Under the pieces are notes generated by a model. That model saw only the letters and a list, made by a program, of their open reading frames with translations, was not told the origin of the DNA and did not search any database. A program made the position numbers and the translations under genes. 64,000 nucleotides of DNA, taken from assembly GCA_964346475.1 (NCBI GenBank), contig CAYFUM010000004.1:1-64000 (forward strand). The letters are read 5' to 3'. This document shows, in pieces, positions 25,049 to 34,326 of the stretch. Each line of letters starts with the position of its first letter. Within the stretch, counting starts at the first letter, position 1. The DNA is from DTU036 sp964346475 (GTDB lineage Bacteria > Bacillota > Clostridia > Peptostreptococcales > Acidaminobacteraceae).

Positions 25049-26014
25049 TTAGGGTAGATGACGCATCATAAAGTTATACCAGTTCTTCCAGGCGACTTTT
25101 TCATTGATTTGGCTACCCAGCGTTTTTTCCAGGTGTAAAATTAGCTCCTGGGCCGATGAATGATCGTAGATAACATCTCCTTTGCTAGAATCTGCTGGAG
25201 CAAAAACGCTAAGACAGTTACATAGATCAAGGCCTATTCCAACTTTATCCTCCCCAAGCTTTTTTATCAAGTAGTCGGTATGGACGGCAAAGTCCTGGAA
25301 ATCTGCATTAACACCATCTCTTGTAATAATAAAGTGAGCACCGTTTACTCCCAGCATAAAGTCCCTGTCCTTTAAAAGGTCCAGGTACTTGTCCTTAAGG
25401 CTTCTGGGGGTTGGCGTTATGCTGTTGGCGTTGCTGTGGGAAGCTACAAAGGGGATGTCCAGGGCTATTATGTCCTCTAATCCCTCATCGCTAAGATGGG
25501 AGACATCGATGGGCATGCCAAGACTCCTTGCTATTTCCACTAGTTCAAAGCCCTTACTAGTAAGGCCACCTTTTTTATTGCCTTCCCTGTAGTCGCAGCC
25601 GTCGGCGTAGATGTTTCTTCTGCTCCAGCTAAGGCCAAGGAGCCTTACACCCAGCTCGTAAAAGGTGTAGAGATCCTGGGCCTTTAGTAGGGGCTCGGCC
25701 CCTTCAAAGGAGAGTATAAGTCCAATTTTCTTTGAGTTCTTACAAGCTTCCAGGTCCTTTTTTGACTTGATTAGCATAAGGAGTTCAGGGCTCTCTCTGA
25801 TTTCCTGGTAGAGATAGCCTATTTGCTCCATGGCATAGTAAAAGGGATTATTTAATTGGTGTTTTTCTAGGAAGATTGAAGCTATGAGATACTTAACTCC
25901 TCCGGTTTTAAGCTTATCATAGAAGTCGCTTTCAAAAACTTGTTTTCTACCCTGGTTTCTTTTATGGCTAATATCGCTTAATAAATCAAAATGAGCATCA
26001 AATATATCAGTCAT
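25049..26014 (-). CDS. Membrane dipeptidase (M19 family)-like protein
   Basis: A zinc dipeptidase/renal-dipeptidase-like enzyme of 321 residues. Family motifs: FDAHFDLL (HxD metal site), ILSFEGAEPLL (Glu), IDVSHLSDEG (His) and ASHSNANSITPTPRSLKD (His). No signal peptide is visible, so it is probably cytosolic. The start at 26014 is set by GGAGGT at 26019-26024; an upstream in-frame TTG would put the ribosome binding site inside the gene. Members hydrolyse dipeptides, including some with D-residues, which fits the peptide uptake and D-amino-acid genes later in the window. Specificity is inferred. Confidence 0.9.
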   Translation of the reverse strand: MTDIFDAHFDLLSDISHKRNQGRKQVFESDFYDKLKTGGVKYLIASIFLEKHQLNNPFYYAMEQIGYLYQEIRESPELLMLIKSKKDLEACKNSKKIGLILSFEGAEPLLKAQDLYTFYELGVRLLGLSWSRRNIYADGCDYREGNKKGGLTSKGFELVEIARSLGMPIDVSHLSDEGLEDIIALDIPFVASHSNANSITPTPRSLKDKYLDLLKDRDFMLGVNGAHFIITRDGVNADFQDFAVHTDYLIKKLGEDKVGIGLDLCNCLSVFAPADSSKGDVIYDHSSAQELILHLEKTLGSQINEKVAWKNWYNFMMRHLP

Positions 26015-26061
26015 TTTTACCTCCAATAAAAGTATAGCAAGACCTGGGGCTTATAGCAATT

Positions 26062-26095
26062 TTAAAAGGACTTTACTAAAGCCTTTTAAGTGTTT
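26062..26095. other. Terminator-like hairpin in divergent intergenic region
   Basis: TTAAAAGG-A-CTTT-ACT-AAAG-CCTTTTAA folds into a 12-bp stem with one bulged A and a three-base loop (26062-26089), followed by GTGTTTTT on the plus strand. No gene ends here: the dipeptidase gene reads away to the left and pncB to the right. It could be a leader attenuator or a remnant. Confidence 0.5.
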
Positions 26096-26180
26096 TTACC
26101 TATGTTAGGGGCCTAGGCCTGGTGATAAAGACTGGGCAGGGAAGCTTCCTAGCTAGCCTTTATGCACTTGGGCTTATCTG

Positions 26181-26189
26181 TGCTATAAT
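26181..26189 (+). promoter_or_regulatory. Extended -10 promoter of the pncB unit
   Basis: TGCTATAAT, 36 bases upstream of the ATG, with an AAGGAGAAGG region between. No good -35. Confidence 0.55.
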
Positions 26190-26225
26190 TAGGAAAGTAA
26201 ATAAGGAGAAGGAAAAGGGTTCAAT

Positions 26226-27677
26226 ATGAAAATAAAAGAGAATTACACGCTGCTTATGGATCTCTATGAGATGACCATGGGCATGGGTTATTTTGAGAGC
26301 GGTTATAAGGACACTGTTGTTTACTTTGACATGTTTTTTAGAAGAACTCCCGATGGCGGAGGCTTTGCAGTGGCAGCAGGCTTGGCTCAACTAATAGAGT
26401 ATATTGAAAACCTAAGTTATAACCAGGATGATATTGACTATCTAAGAAGTGTTGGCATCACCAATGAAGACTTTCTGGACTATGTTAGAAACTTTAAATT
26501 TACAGGTGATATATGGGCCATAGAAGAAGGCACTCCGGTTTTTCCAGGAGAACCTCTAGTGGTGGTCAGGGCTCCTATTATAGAGGCTCAGCTCATTGAA
26601 ACAGCCCTTCTTGTCAATGTCAATCATCAGACCCTGATAGCAACCAAGGCCAATAGGATTAAGAGAGCTGCCCTAGATAAGGGAGTGGTAGAGTTTGGTG
26701 CTCGCCGGGCCCAGGGCAGGGATGGCGCCTATATGGGAGCCAGGGCAGCCTACATAGGCGGCTGTATAGGCACCAGTAATCTCATGGCGGGAAGGGATTT
26801 TGGAATCCCCGTTTTTGGTACTATGGCCCATAGCTGGATCCAGCTTTTTGATGACGAGTTGGAGGCCTTTAGAGCCTATGCTAGAAGCTATCCCCACTCT
26901 TCAAGTTTTTTAGTAGATACCTACAATACCTTAAAGTCAGGAATTCCCAATGCCATTAAGGTCTTTGATGAGGAGATAGTTCCCAGGGGCTTTAGACCAA
27001 AATCAATAAGACTGGATAGTGGAGATTTGGCCTACCTATCAAAGAAGGCCAGGAAGATGTTGGATGAAGCGGGCTATAGTGATGTAAAAATCATGGCTAG
27101 TAACGCCGTAGGCGAACAGACCCTCCAGGACCTCAGAGACCAGGATGCGGAAATCGACCTTTATGGAGTAGGAGAAAAGCTCATCACAGCCTCCTCTGAC
27201 GCGGTCTTTGGAGGTGTTTATAAATTAGTGGCAGTGGAGAATGGCGGTAAGGTAGAGGCCAAGATTAAGATTTCAGAAAATGTAGAGAAAATAACAACAC
27301 CTGGCTTTAAGGAGCTATATAGGGTCTATGATGGCGTTAATGAAAAGGCCATTGCTGATCTTATAGCCCTTAGGGATGAGGTTATAGATACAAGTAAACC
27401 CTTGGTACTCTTTGACCCCATCTATACTTGGAAAAAAACCAGGGTTGAAAATTTCAAGGTAAAAAAACTCCTAGTACCTATTTTTATTCAGGGCAAACTG
27501 GTCTATGAAAAGAAGAGTGTAGAGGAGATAAGGGCTTACAGGCAGGAAGAAGAGGATAAGCTTTGGGATGGGGTAAAGCGTATAAAAAATCCCCATAAGT
27601 ACTTTGTGGACCTGTCCCAGGAGCTTTGGGACCTTAAGCAGAACCTCCTAACCACCTATGCCAGGAGAGGACGCTGA
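26226..27677 (+). CDS. pncB: Nicotinate phosphoribosyltransferase
   Basis: Salvages nicotinate into NAD by joining it to phosphoribosyl pyrophosphate with ATP hydrolysis. The 483-residue protein has the family pattern: MDLYEMTMGMGYF near the N-terminus, EFGARRAQGRDGA near residue 160, FGTMAHSW near 198 (phosphohistidine loop) and SIRLDSGDLAYLSKKAR. Length suits the Firmicute form (about 485). ATG start with an AAGGG site. It seems to lead a long run (YybS, GdpP, L9, DnaB) joined by overlaps, although whether it is truly in one transcript is inferred. Confidence 0.95.
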   Translation: MKIKENYTLLMDLYEMTMGMGYFESGYKDTVVYFDMFFRRTPDGGGFAVAAGLAQLIEYIENLSYNQDDIDYLRSVGITNEDFLDYVRNFKFTGDIWAIEEGTPVFPGEPLVVVRAPIIEAQLIETALLVNVNHQTLIATKANRIKRAALDKGVVEFGARRAQGRDGAYMGARAAYIGGCIGTSNLMAGRDFGIPVFGTMAHSWIQLFDDELEAFRAYARSYPHSSSFLVDTYNTLKSGIPNAIKVFDEEIVPRGFRPKSIRLDSGDLAYLSKKARKMLDEAGYSDVKIMASNAVGEQTLQDLRDQDAEIDLYGVGEKLITASSDAVFGGVYKLVAVENGGKVEAKIKISENVEKITTPGFKELYRVYDGVNEKAIADLIALRDEVIDTSKPLVLFDPIYTWKKTRVENFKVKKLLVPIFIQGKLVYEKKSVEEIRAYRQEEEDKLWDGVKRIKNPHKYFVDLSQELWDLKQNLLTTYARRGR

Positions 27678-28570
27678 TGAAAAAATACACCTATAGCCTA
27701 GCTATGGGACTAATTAGCCTGGTAATTATTATAGGAATTTTTTCTGCAATGCTGCCAGCTATCCTAGTCTATGCTATAAGTCTTATCTATGCCTACAGCG
27801 CTGCTCGATATGGCGGATCCCAGCACCTGCTACCGGGTCTTCTTTTAATGGTGGCAGGATCCTTGGTCCTCTATGGACCAAGCCTAGTCCTCTTAGAGAT
27901 CTTTCTCCTGTCACTATATGGCATAGTAGTGGGTATAAGCATCTTTAGAAGGTCCAGACCTGAGATGATTTTCTTTCCCAGCCTAGTTATCCTTTTTGCT
28001 ATAATGCTAGTCATGTTTTACCTACAAAAGATGGCACTAGGCATAGATGGACTGGGTAATCTTCTGGAGGCCTATCTAGCCAAGCTACAAGCCCAGTCTG
28101 GAGATGCCCAGCTTATAATGCTTCTTAGGGCTACTCTAAGGGACTATAGCCTCAGCCTGATTTTTATGGTGGCCCTTATGTTTAACCTCTTTTTCTGCTG
28201 GCTTATAAATAGAATCCTTGTAGTCAGCGGTGAAAGAAGGACGGGGCGCTTTATGTTTGAGTATTTCAGGCTAAGAGGCCTTGGTTTTATTCAGATAATC
28301 CAGCTCTATATGGTGGCAGCTATAGGAGCCTTTACCACTAAAATGCCCCTGGAGGTTGCCTTTGTTAGCCTGTCTTCCATGCTTATTGCCATTTTCTATG
28401 TCCAGGGACTTAGCCTCCTGGTTTATAGTATAAAAAGTCGGAGCAGGGGCAGGATTAGGCTGGTTGTTATGGTTTTAGTATCGCTTTTTATGCCCCTGGT
28501 TCAGTTCCTACTGGCCTTTATGGGCCTGGTTGATCAAAGAAAAGATTTTAGGAAATTGGAGAAGCTTTGA
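27677..28570 (+). CDS. YybS/DUF2232 family membrane protein
   Basis: Integral membrane protein of 297 residues with about eight hydrophobic segments, for example SLVIIIGIFSAMLPAILVYAI and MVLVSLFMPLVQFLLAFMG. It resembles the YybS (DUF2232) family, which precedes gdpP (yybT) in Firmicutes, as it does here. Its ATG overlaps the pncB stop, and its stop overlaps the gdpP start (TGATG), so translation is probably coupled. The family's activity is unknown. Assignment rests on topology and neighbour order. Confidence 0.8.
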   Translation: MKKYTYSLAMGLISLVIIIGIFSAMLPAILVYAISLIYAYSAARYGGSQHLLPGLLLMVAGSLVLYGPSLVLLEIFLLSLYGIVVGISIFRRSRPEMIFFPSLVILFAIMLVMFYLQKMALGIDGLGNLLEAYLAKLQAQSGDAQLIMLLRATLRDYSLSLIFMVALMFNLFFCWLINRILVVSGERRTGRFMFEYFRLRGLGFIQIIQLYMVAAIGAFTTKMPLEVAFVSLSSMLIAIFYVQGLSLLVYSIKSRSRGRIRLVVMVLVSLFMPLVQFLLAFMGLVDQRKDFRKLEKL

Positions 28571-30546
28571 TGAAGGAAAAAAGAAATATTATTGAGTCCT
28601 ATAGGAGAAATAGCTGGATCTATTTACTGCTCCTGGCAGTCATGATAGCCTTTATTTTTATAGGAATTAGAGACCTGGCCTATGTGGCTTTGGGGCTCTA
28701 TCTTGTTATTCTTATATTCACCATCTACTTTCAATTCCAGAGTGGTAATCAGTGGGACACCATGGTGGAGGATATGCGGCTCCAGGTTGAGGAGGGCCAT
28801 ACCTCTGCCTACTTAAACATGCCTCTACCCATACTGGTAGTGGATGAGGCCGGCCAAATCCTTTGGCATAATAGTAACTTTAATGATGTTATAAAAAGGG
28901 AGGGAGGCTTGATAGGCCAGAAGGTAGAAAGCATCTTCTCCCCCTGGAACTGGTCAAAAATCCTTGAGGGCAGCGTATTTTTTGAGCAGGCTCTTGAGGA
29001 TAGGCACTATAGGATTTTTAGATCCCTTGGGGAGGCCCGGGGTGAGAAGATCTATAGCCTCTACTGGTATGATGACACAGACTTTACTAATTTAAAGCAG
29101 GATTATTTAGAGGAAAAACCTCTGATTATTTATATTCAGCTGGATAATTTCGATGAAGTCGTCAGTGAGACCGATGAGAACAGGGTCCCCTTTTTAATAT
29201 CCTCTATTAATAGTGAACTGAGAAATTGGGCTAATAAGCACCAGGGCATCCTCCATAGGATTGATGAGGATGAGTATGTGGTGCTGATAGAAAATCGCTA
29301 TCTAGATGATATGGAGCTAAGAAAATTTTCTATTCTAGATGAAATACGGCGTATTGACGAGGGTAACCGCCTGCCTATGACCCTTTCTATGGGAATTTCT
29401 GTTGATGGAGAGAACCTCTCCTCAAGAGATCTTGGTAGCCAAAAGGCTCTGGAACTAGCCCTGGGTAGGGGAGGGGACCAGGTAGTTATAAGAAGAAATG
29501 AAAATTATGAGTTCTATGGAGGAGGCAGCAAAAACGTAGAGAGGAAAAGCCGGGTCAAAAGTCGGGTAGTTGCCCAGGGCCTGGCAGGCCTAATTAGGGA
29601 AAGTGAGCGGGTCTATATAATGGGGCATAACTATGGGGACATGGACTCCCTGGCCTCAGCTATTGGTATGTACCGCTGCTGCCTTAATCTTGATATACCT
29701 GCCTATATCGTTTTAAACAAGGCGGGGGATGCCATTGAAAACCTCTACAACCTCTTTTCTAACAAGAGACTCTATCGCTTTGTTACCGGCACTGAAGTGG
29801 CTTCGGCTAGAAGTCATAGTAAGGACCTACTAATAGTAGTGGATACCCATAGGCCAAACTTCACTGAAGCACCTGAGATTATTCCCCTTTTTGAGAGAAT
29901 TGTGGTGATAGACCACCATAGAAGGGGAGCCGAGATTATTGAAAATACAGCTCTGCTCTATCAGGAGCCCTATGCTTCCAGCGCCTCGGAGATGGTGACG
30001 GAAATAATCCAGTATATTACCAGTGAGATCCATCTAGAGCCCCTGGAGGCCAGCGCCCTACTCAGCGGTATTGTCCTAGACACAAAAAACTTTGTCTTTA
30101 ATACTGGGGTTAGAACCTTTGATGCAGCCTCCTTTTTAAGAAGGCATGGAGCAGATACCCGTCAGGTCAGGGAGCTTTTCAAAGAAGATCTTACAGAATC
30201 GGTTATTAAGAGCAATATTATCAGTTCTTCTGTGCTTCTTGAAGGGGGAATAGCCATCTCCCAAAGTGATGATAGCTCAGGAAATATCAAGACTATAATT
30301 AGCCAGGTAGCCGATGAACTAATAGATATTAAGGGAATACACACTTCCTTTGTCCTAGGTGAGGACAATCAGGGTATGGTATATATATCAGCTAGGAGTA
30401 CCGGCAAGGTAAATGTCCAGGTAATTTTGGAGAAGCTAGGCGGTGGGGGCCACAGGGAAACCGCAGGTGCCCAGCTGGAAAAAACTAGCCTGGAAGAGGC
30501 TAGGGAACTTTTACTAGAAACAATTGAAGAAACATTGGAGGTATAA
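28570..30546 (+). CDS. gdpP: c-di-AMP phosphodiesterase GdpP (DHH/DHHA1)
   Basis: Membrane phosphodiesterase that breaks cyclic di-AMP to pApA, limiting a messenger that controls turgor and cell wall. The 658-residue protein has two N-terminal membrane helices (about 15-55), a PAS-like region, a degenerate GGDEF domain (IDEDEYVVLIE in place of GGDEF), and the DHH/DHHA1 catalytic part. Motifs: GHNYGDMDSLASAIG, VVDTHRP, and VIDHHRRG with the Asp448-His449-His450 triad, then GGGGHRETAGAQ at the end. Start is ATG 28570 overlapping the preceding stop. Length equals the family norm. It precedes rplI in the classic gdpP-rplI-dnaB order. Confidence 0.97.
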   Translation: MKEKRNIIESYRRNSWIYLLLLAVMIAFIFIGIRDLAYVALGLYLVILIFTIYFQFQSGNQWDTMVEDMRLQVEEGHTSAYLNMPLPILVVDEAGQILWHNSNFNDVIKREGGLIGQKVESIFSPWNWSKILEGSVFFEQALEDRHYRIFRSLGEARGEKIYSLYWYDDTDFTNLKQDYLEEKPLIIYIQLDNFDEVVSETDENRVPFLISSINSELRNWANKHQGILHRIDEDEYVVLIENRYLDDMELRKFSILDEIRRIDEGNRLPMTLSMGISVDGENLSSRDLGSQKALELALGRGGDQVVIRRNENYEFYGGGSKNVERKSRVKSRVVAQGLAGLIRESERVYIMGHNYGDMDSLASAIGMYRCCLNLDIPAYIVLNKAGDAIENLYNLFSNKRLYRFVTGTEVASARSHSKDLLIVVDTHRPNFTEAPEIIPLFERIVVIDHHRRGAEIIENTALLYQEPYASSASEMVTEIIQYITSEIHLEPLEASALLSGIVLDTKNFVFNTGVRTFDAASFLRRHGADTRQVRELFKEDLTESVIKSNIISSSVLLEGGIAISQSDDSSGNIKTIISQVADELIDIKGIHTSFVLGEDNQGMVYISARSTGKVNVQVILEKLGGGGHRETAGAQLEKTSLEEARELLLETIEETLEV

Positions 30547-30993
30547 ATGAAGGTTATTCTATTAAAGGACGTAAAATCCCTGGGGAAAAGAGGGGAATTA
30601 ATTGAGGCCAAGGACGGCTATGCTAGAAACTTCCTCCTTCCTAGGGGGCTAGCAGTAGAAGCCACCTCCTCCAGTCTAAAGGAGCTGGAGCACCAGGATA
30701 AGGCCAAGGATAAAAGAAATGTCAAGTCCTTAGAAAGGGCCAAAGCTCTTAAGGAAAAACTTGAGGGTGAGAAGCTAGAGTTGAGGGTCAAGGCTGGTGA
30801 TGGGGGTAGGATTTTTGGATCTGTTACCACAATGGATATTGCGAAGATCCTAGAAAGCCTGGGCTACAAGATCGATAGGAAAAGCATCCTACTAGACCAG
30901 CCCCTTAAAAGCCTGGGAGAGCATGAAGTGGATGTTAAGCTCCACAGCCAGGTTATGGCCAAAATCAAGCTCCTGGTGGAGGGGGAAGAGTAA
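30547..30993 (+). CDS. rplI: 50S ribosomal protein L9
   Basis: Large-subunit protein of 148 residues: N-terminal globular domain (MKVILLKDVKSLGKRGELIEAKDGYARNFLLPRGLA, here the standard L9 opening), a long charged central helix and the C-terminal RNA-binding domain. It begins one base after the gdpP stop. All its arginines use AGA/AGG, in contrast to rpsF and rpsR. Its stop overlaps the dnaB start as TAATG. Confidence 0.97.
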   Translation: MKVILLKDVKSLGKRGELIEAKDGYARNFLLPRGLAVEATSSSLKELEHQDKAKDKRNVKSLERAKALKEKLEGEKLELRVKAGDGGRIFGSVTTMDIAKILESLGYKIDRKSILLDQPLKSLGEHEVDVKLHSQVMAKIKLLVEGEE

Positions 30994-32300
30994 TGAGCAT
31001 GCCCCATAGCATCGATATAGAAAAGGCCATCCTTGGAAGTATGCTCCATGATAAGAAGGCTATGAGTATAGCCATAGAGCAGCTGGAGGTCTACGACTTC
31101 TTTGAAGAGGCCAATGGCCTGGTTTTTGATGCTATTTTTAATCTAGCCCAGCGCAGTGATAGTATAGATGTAACCATGTTAAAGGACTACCTCAGTGATA
31201 AGGGAAGCCTTATTAGGGTGGGTGGACTTGAATATTTAATCCAGTTAACTGAAGCTGGCCTCAGGCCCTACAACGCCATTAGCTATATCCAGGCAATCAA
31301 GGAAAAAAGCATAAGAAGAAAACTTATTGCTGTCGCAGGGGAAATTTCAGATATTTCCCGGGATACCAGCCATGAACTAGATGTCCTGGGAGAAGCTGAG
31401 AAAAGGATTTTTGACCTGGCTGATGAGACTGTCCAAAGGGGTCTAGTTCACGTAGGCAGTGAACTAGGAGCCATGATGGATGGGATAGAACATGCCAGCC
31501 AAAATCCCGGTTCTTTAAGGGGCCTACCCACGGGTTTTGTGGAACTTGATCTAAAGACCAACGGCCTTCAGAGAGGAGAGCTTGTTCTAGTAGCTGCCAG
31601 GCCCTCCATGGGTAAGTCAGCCCTAGCCATGAACATTGCTCAGTATGCAGCCCTCCATGAGAAAAAAAATGTCTGTGTCTTTAGCCTGGAAATGGAAAGA
31701 AGCTCCCTGCTCTACAGGGTTCTAGCTTCGGAGTACCTGATAGGCCTTTCAAATATCCTCAAAGCTGATCTTAGTGGAGAGGACTGGAGAAAACTCAGTA
31801 GAGGGGTGGGAGACCTTTCCGCTGCCCCACTATATATAGACGATACCTCGGGTATTACCATTATGCAGATGAGAAGTAAGCTGCGCCGCTTCAGACTGGA
31901 GCACGGCGAACCAGACCTTGTTGTTGTGGACTATCTACAGCTTATGGATGGAGGTGGTGGTGAGAACCGCCAGGTGGAGATTGCCAGCATATCCAGGGGT
32001 TTAAAAAGCCTAGCCAAGGAGTTCAATTGCCCGGTACTTGCCCTATCCCAGCTTTCCAGGTCTCCTGAAAACAGGGGTGATAGAAGGCCCCTGCTCTCAG
32101 ACCTAAGGGAGTCTGGAGCTATAGAGCAGGACGCAGATCTGGTCATGTTTATCTACAGGGATGATTATTATAACAAGGATTCTGAAGAAAAAAACATAAG
32201 TGAGATTATAATTGCCAAGCAGAGAAATGGAGAAACTGGCACGATTAAGCTAGCCTGGTTGGGTCAGTATACCAAGTTTGCCAATCGTCATAGGGAATAA
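30993..32300 (+). CDS. dnaB: Replicative DNA helicase
   Basis: Hexameric 5'-3' helicase that opens the replication fork. The 435-residue protein has the N-terminal helical domain (about 1-105), a linker and the RecA-like core with Walker A ARPSMGKSALAMNIA near residue 203, then VVDYLQLMD and the KQRNGETGTIKL motif close to the C-terminus. A GGGGGAAGAG site sits in rplI. It is likely loaded by the DnaD and DnaC-like proteins found at 46035-47881. Length is normal (440-450), with no intein. Confidence 0.97.
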   Translation: MSMPHSIDIEKAILGSMLHDKKAMSIAIEQLEVYDFFEEANGLVFDAIFNLAQRSDSIDVTMLKDYLSDKGSLIRVGGLEYLIQLTEAGLRPYNAISYIQAIKEKSIRRKLIAVAGEISDISRDTSHELDVLGEAEKRIFDLADETVQRGLVHVGSELGAMMDGIEHASQNPGSLRGLPTGFVELDLKTNGLQRGELVLVAARPSMGKSALAMNIAQYAALHEKKNVCVFSLEMERSSLLYRVLASEYLIGLSNILKADLSGEDWRKLSRGVGDLSAAPLYIDDTSGITIMQMRSKLRRFRLEHGEPDLVVVDYLQLMDGGGGENRQVEIASISRGLKSLAKEFNCPVLALSQLSRSPENRGDRRPLLSDLRESGAIEQDADLVMFIYRDDYYNKDSEEKNISEIIIAKQRNGETGTIKLAWLGQYTKFANRHRE

Positions 32301-32309
32301 GGAGAAAAG

Positions 32310-32402
32310 ATGAAGAAAAGACAGAGGGAGTTAATAGCCAAAATCCTGGTTGTAGTCTTGATATTAGCTCTGGTAGCACCACTTATTATTGGGATTTTTT
32401 AG
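32310..32402 (+). CDS. 30-residue single-helix membrane peptide
   Basis: Short ORF with a proper GGAGAAAAG site two bases upstream of its ATG. It encodes a basic start (MKKRQRELIAK) followed by one hydrophobic helix rich in Leu, Val and Ile and ending PLIIGIF. This resembles the small Firmicute membrane peptides such as Prli42 or DUF4044, but the match is by general shape only. Its stop codon overlaps the GTG start of recX, which argues for coupling and for a real gene. It could be a leader that sets recX expression or a membrane anchor peptide. Confidence 0.6.
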   Translation: MKKRQRELIAKILVVVLILALVAPLIIGIF

Positions 32403-32995
32403 TGCTGGAAGAAGTTAAATGGACGGGTAAAGGTGTCAAAATAAGAGTTGATAAAGAGGAGTATCTTATCCACAGCAAGGCCTTTTTGGAGATCATTCCA
32501 GAGGAGGGCCAGGAGCTGGATCTTGATGCTCTTATTTATCGCTCTAATTATTTTTTTGCTATGGAGCGAGCCGAGGGCTATCTGTTAAGGGGGCCTAGAA
32601 CAGCCCAGCAGATGAAAGAATACCTGATAAAAATAGGCTTTGAAGAAGTGGCCGCTAGGGTGGTGGAATTCCTGGAAGAAGTGGATCTAATTAATGATTT
32701 TGATTATGCCAGAAGCTACTATGAGCAGGAGGCCCATAGGAGGGGTAGTTTTGCTATAGCCCAGAGGCTGGCCCAGAGGGGGATAGACTCCAGGGTAATT
32801 GAAGACCTTTATATGGAGGAGGACCCCAGGGTTGCCAGGGACATCCTCCTTAAAAAGTATAGTGACTGGGAGAATCTTGGCTATAAAGAGGAGATAAAAC
32901 GTAAAAATTTTCTCTTAGGCCGAGGTTTTAGCTATGAAACCATAAATAAAGCAATAAAACTTGCTAAATTTGGCATTTTAGAAGATAAAGATTGA
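32402..32995 (+). CDS. recX: Regulatory protein RecX
   Basis: Modulator of RecA filaments, 197 residues. It has the three-helix RecX repeats with the core patterns RSNYFFAMERAEGYLLRGPRTAQQMKEYL, here spread over residues 47-75, and YYEQEAHRRGSFAIAQRLAQRG. Start is a GTG overlapping the stop of the 30-residue peptide. recA is not in the window. Its 3' end lies just before the trigger factor gene. Confidence 0.88.
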   Translation: MLEEVKWTGKGVKIRVDKEEYLIHSKAFLEIIPEEGQELDLDALIYRSNYFFAMERAEGYLLRGPRTAQQMKEYLIKIGFEEVAARVVEFLEEVDLINDFDYARSYYEQEAHRRGSFAIAQRLAQRGIDSRVIEDLYMEEDPRVARDILLKKYSDWENLGYKEEIKRKNFLLGRGFSYETINKAIKLAKFGILEDKD

Positions 32996-33048
32996 TAAAA
33001 GGGGTAAATTATAATAGAATTATCCTTGGAAAAATTCAGGAGGGAAAA

Positions 33049-34326
33049 ATGGAATTTAAAGAGATAAAAAGAGAGAACAACGAAGCAACTATACAGTATG
33101 AGATTGAGTTCAAGGAATTTGTGCCCTTTCTAGACAAGGTCTACAAAAAAGAAAAGGGTAAATTTGCCATCCCTGGCTTTAGAAAGGGAAAGGCGCCAAG
33201 GGCCCTTATTGAAAGACACTATGGTGAGGATATCTTCTATGATGACGCCCTAAATGCCATGATTCCAGAACTCTACGATAGAAGTGTTGAGGAGCTGGAA
33301 CTGACACCAGTTGCCCAGCCCTACTTTTCCATGGAGGAGCTAGACAAGGAAAAGGGAATAGTTTTAAATGCAGTGGTAGCCCTTTTACCCGATGTTAAGT
33401 TGGGCCAATATAAGGGTCTAAGTGTGGAGGCTATGGAGACCAGGGTCAGCGATGAAGAAGTAGAAGCCAGCCTTAAGGCTGAGCAGGAAAAGAATGCCAG
33501 AATGGTTCCTTCGGAGCTAGCTGAAGAGGGTAGCATAGTAACCATTGATTATGTTGGTAGTATTGATGGTGAGGAGTTTGAGGGTGGCGCCGCAGAGGGC
33601 CATGATTTAACCCTGGGCTCTGGTCAGTTTATTCCAGGTTTTGAAGAGCAGCTAATTGGTAAGGGACCAGGAGAGGTGGAGGTTCGCGTCAGCTTCCCTG
33701 AGGACTATCATGAAGAAAGTCTAGCTGGTAAAGAGGCCCTCTTCCAAGTGGTAATTCATGAAATTAAAAATAAGGAGCTGCCTGAACTGGACGATGAGCT
33801 AGTTGCTGATATCTCTGATTTTGAGACTCTGGAAGAATATAAGGCTGACCTGGTGGAAAATCTCACCAAGGAAAAAGAAAAAAGAGCGGAAGAGAAGAAA
33901 GCTGAGGATGCTCTTCTTGCAGCCATAGAAAATATGGAGATAGTAATACCCAAGGCCATGATCGATGAGGGTGTTGACAGGAAAATAGAGGAGATGGACC
34001 GTGAACTCACCTCTCAAGGCTTTAGCCTGGCTCAGTTTATTGAAATAACCGGTGGAGATATGGAAGAGTTTAGAAGCCGATATCTGCCCCAGGTTGAGCT
34101 GGAAATAAAAAGGGAATTTCTTCTAGACGCCATAATTAAGGAAGAAGATCTCCAGATTAGCGAGGAAGAGATAGACGAAATAGTAAAGGACCAGGCTCAG
34201 CAGTACAAGATGGGTGAGGAAGAAATCCGCAAGGTCTATGAGGCCGATAACTATGCCTACCTAAAACAAGGTATGCTAATGGATAAGGCCCAAAAACTCA
34301 TTGTTGATAGCGTAGAGGTTGCCTAG
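33049..34326 (+). CDS. tig: Trigger factor, ribosome-bound chaperone
   Basis: Ribosome-associated chaperone and peptidyl-prolyl isomerase of 425 residues. The N-terminal ribosome-binding loop GFRKGKAP (near residue 41) is present, the FKBP-type domain spans about 150-245 (VTIDYVGSIDGEEFEGG, SGQFIPGFEEQLIG), and an acidic helical C-terminal domain follows. In-frame starts upstream are ignored because CAGGAGGG lies before the ATG at 33049. TATAAT occurs at 33010-33015 and may be part of a separate promoter. Next genes are clpP, clpX and lon, the usual tig-clp order in Firmicutes. Confidence 0.97.
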   Translation: MEFKEIKRENNEATIQYEIEFKEFVPFLDKVYKKEKGKFAIPGFRKGKAPRALIERHYGEDIFYDDALNAMIPELYDRSVEELELTPVAQPYFSMEELDKEKGIVLNAVVALLPDVKLGQYKGLSVEAMETRVSDEEVEASLKAEQEKNARMVPSELAEEGSIVTIDYVGSIDGEEFEGGAAEGHDLTLGSGQFIPGFEEQLIGKGPGEVEVRVSFPEDYHEESLAGKEALFQVVIHEIKNKELPELDDELVADISDFETLEEYKADLVENLTKEKEKRAEEKKAEDALLAAIENMEIVIPKAMIDEGVDRKIEEMDRELTSQGFSLAQFIEITGGDMEEFRSRYLPQVELEIKREFLLDAIIKEEDLQISEEEIDEIVKDQAQQYKMGEEEIRKVYEADNYAYLKQGMLMDKAQKLIVDSVEVA

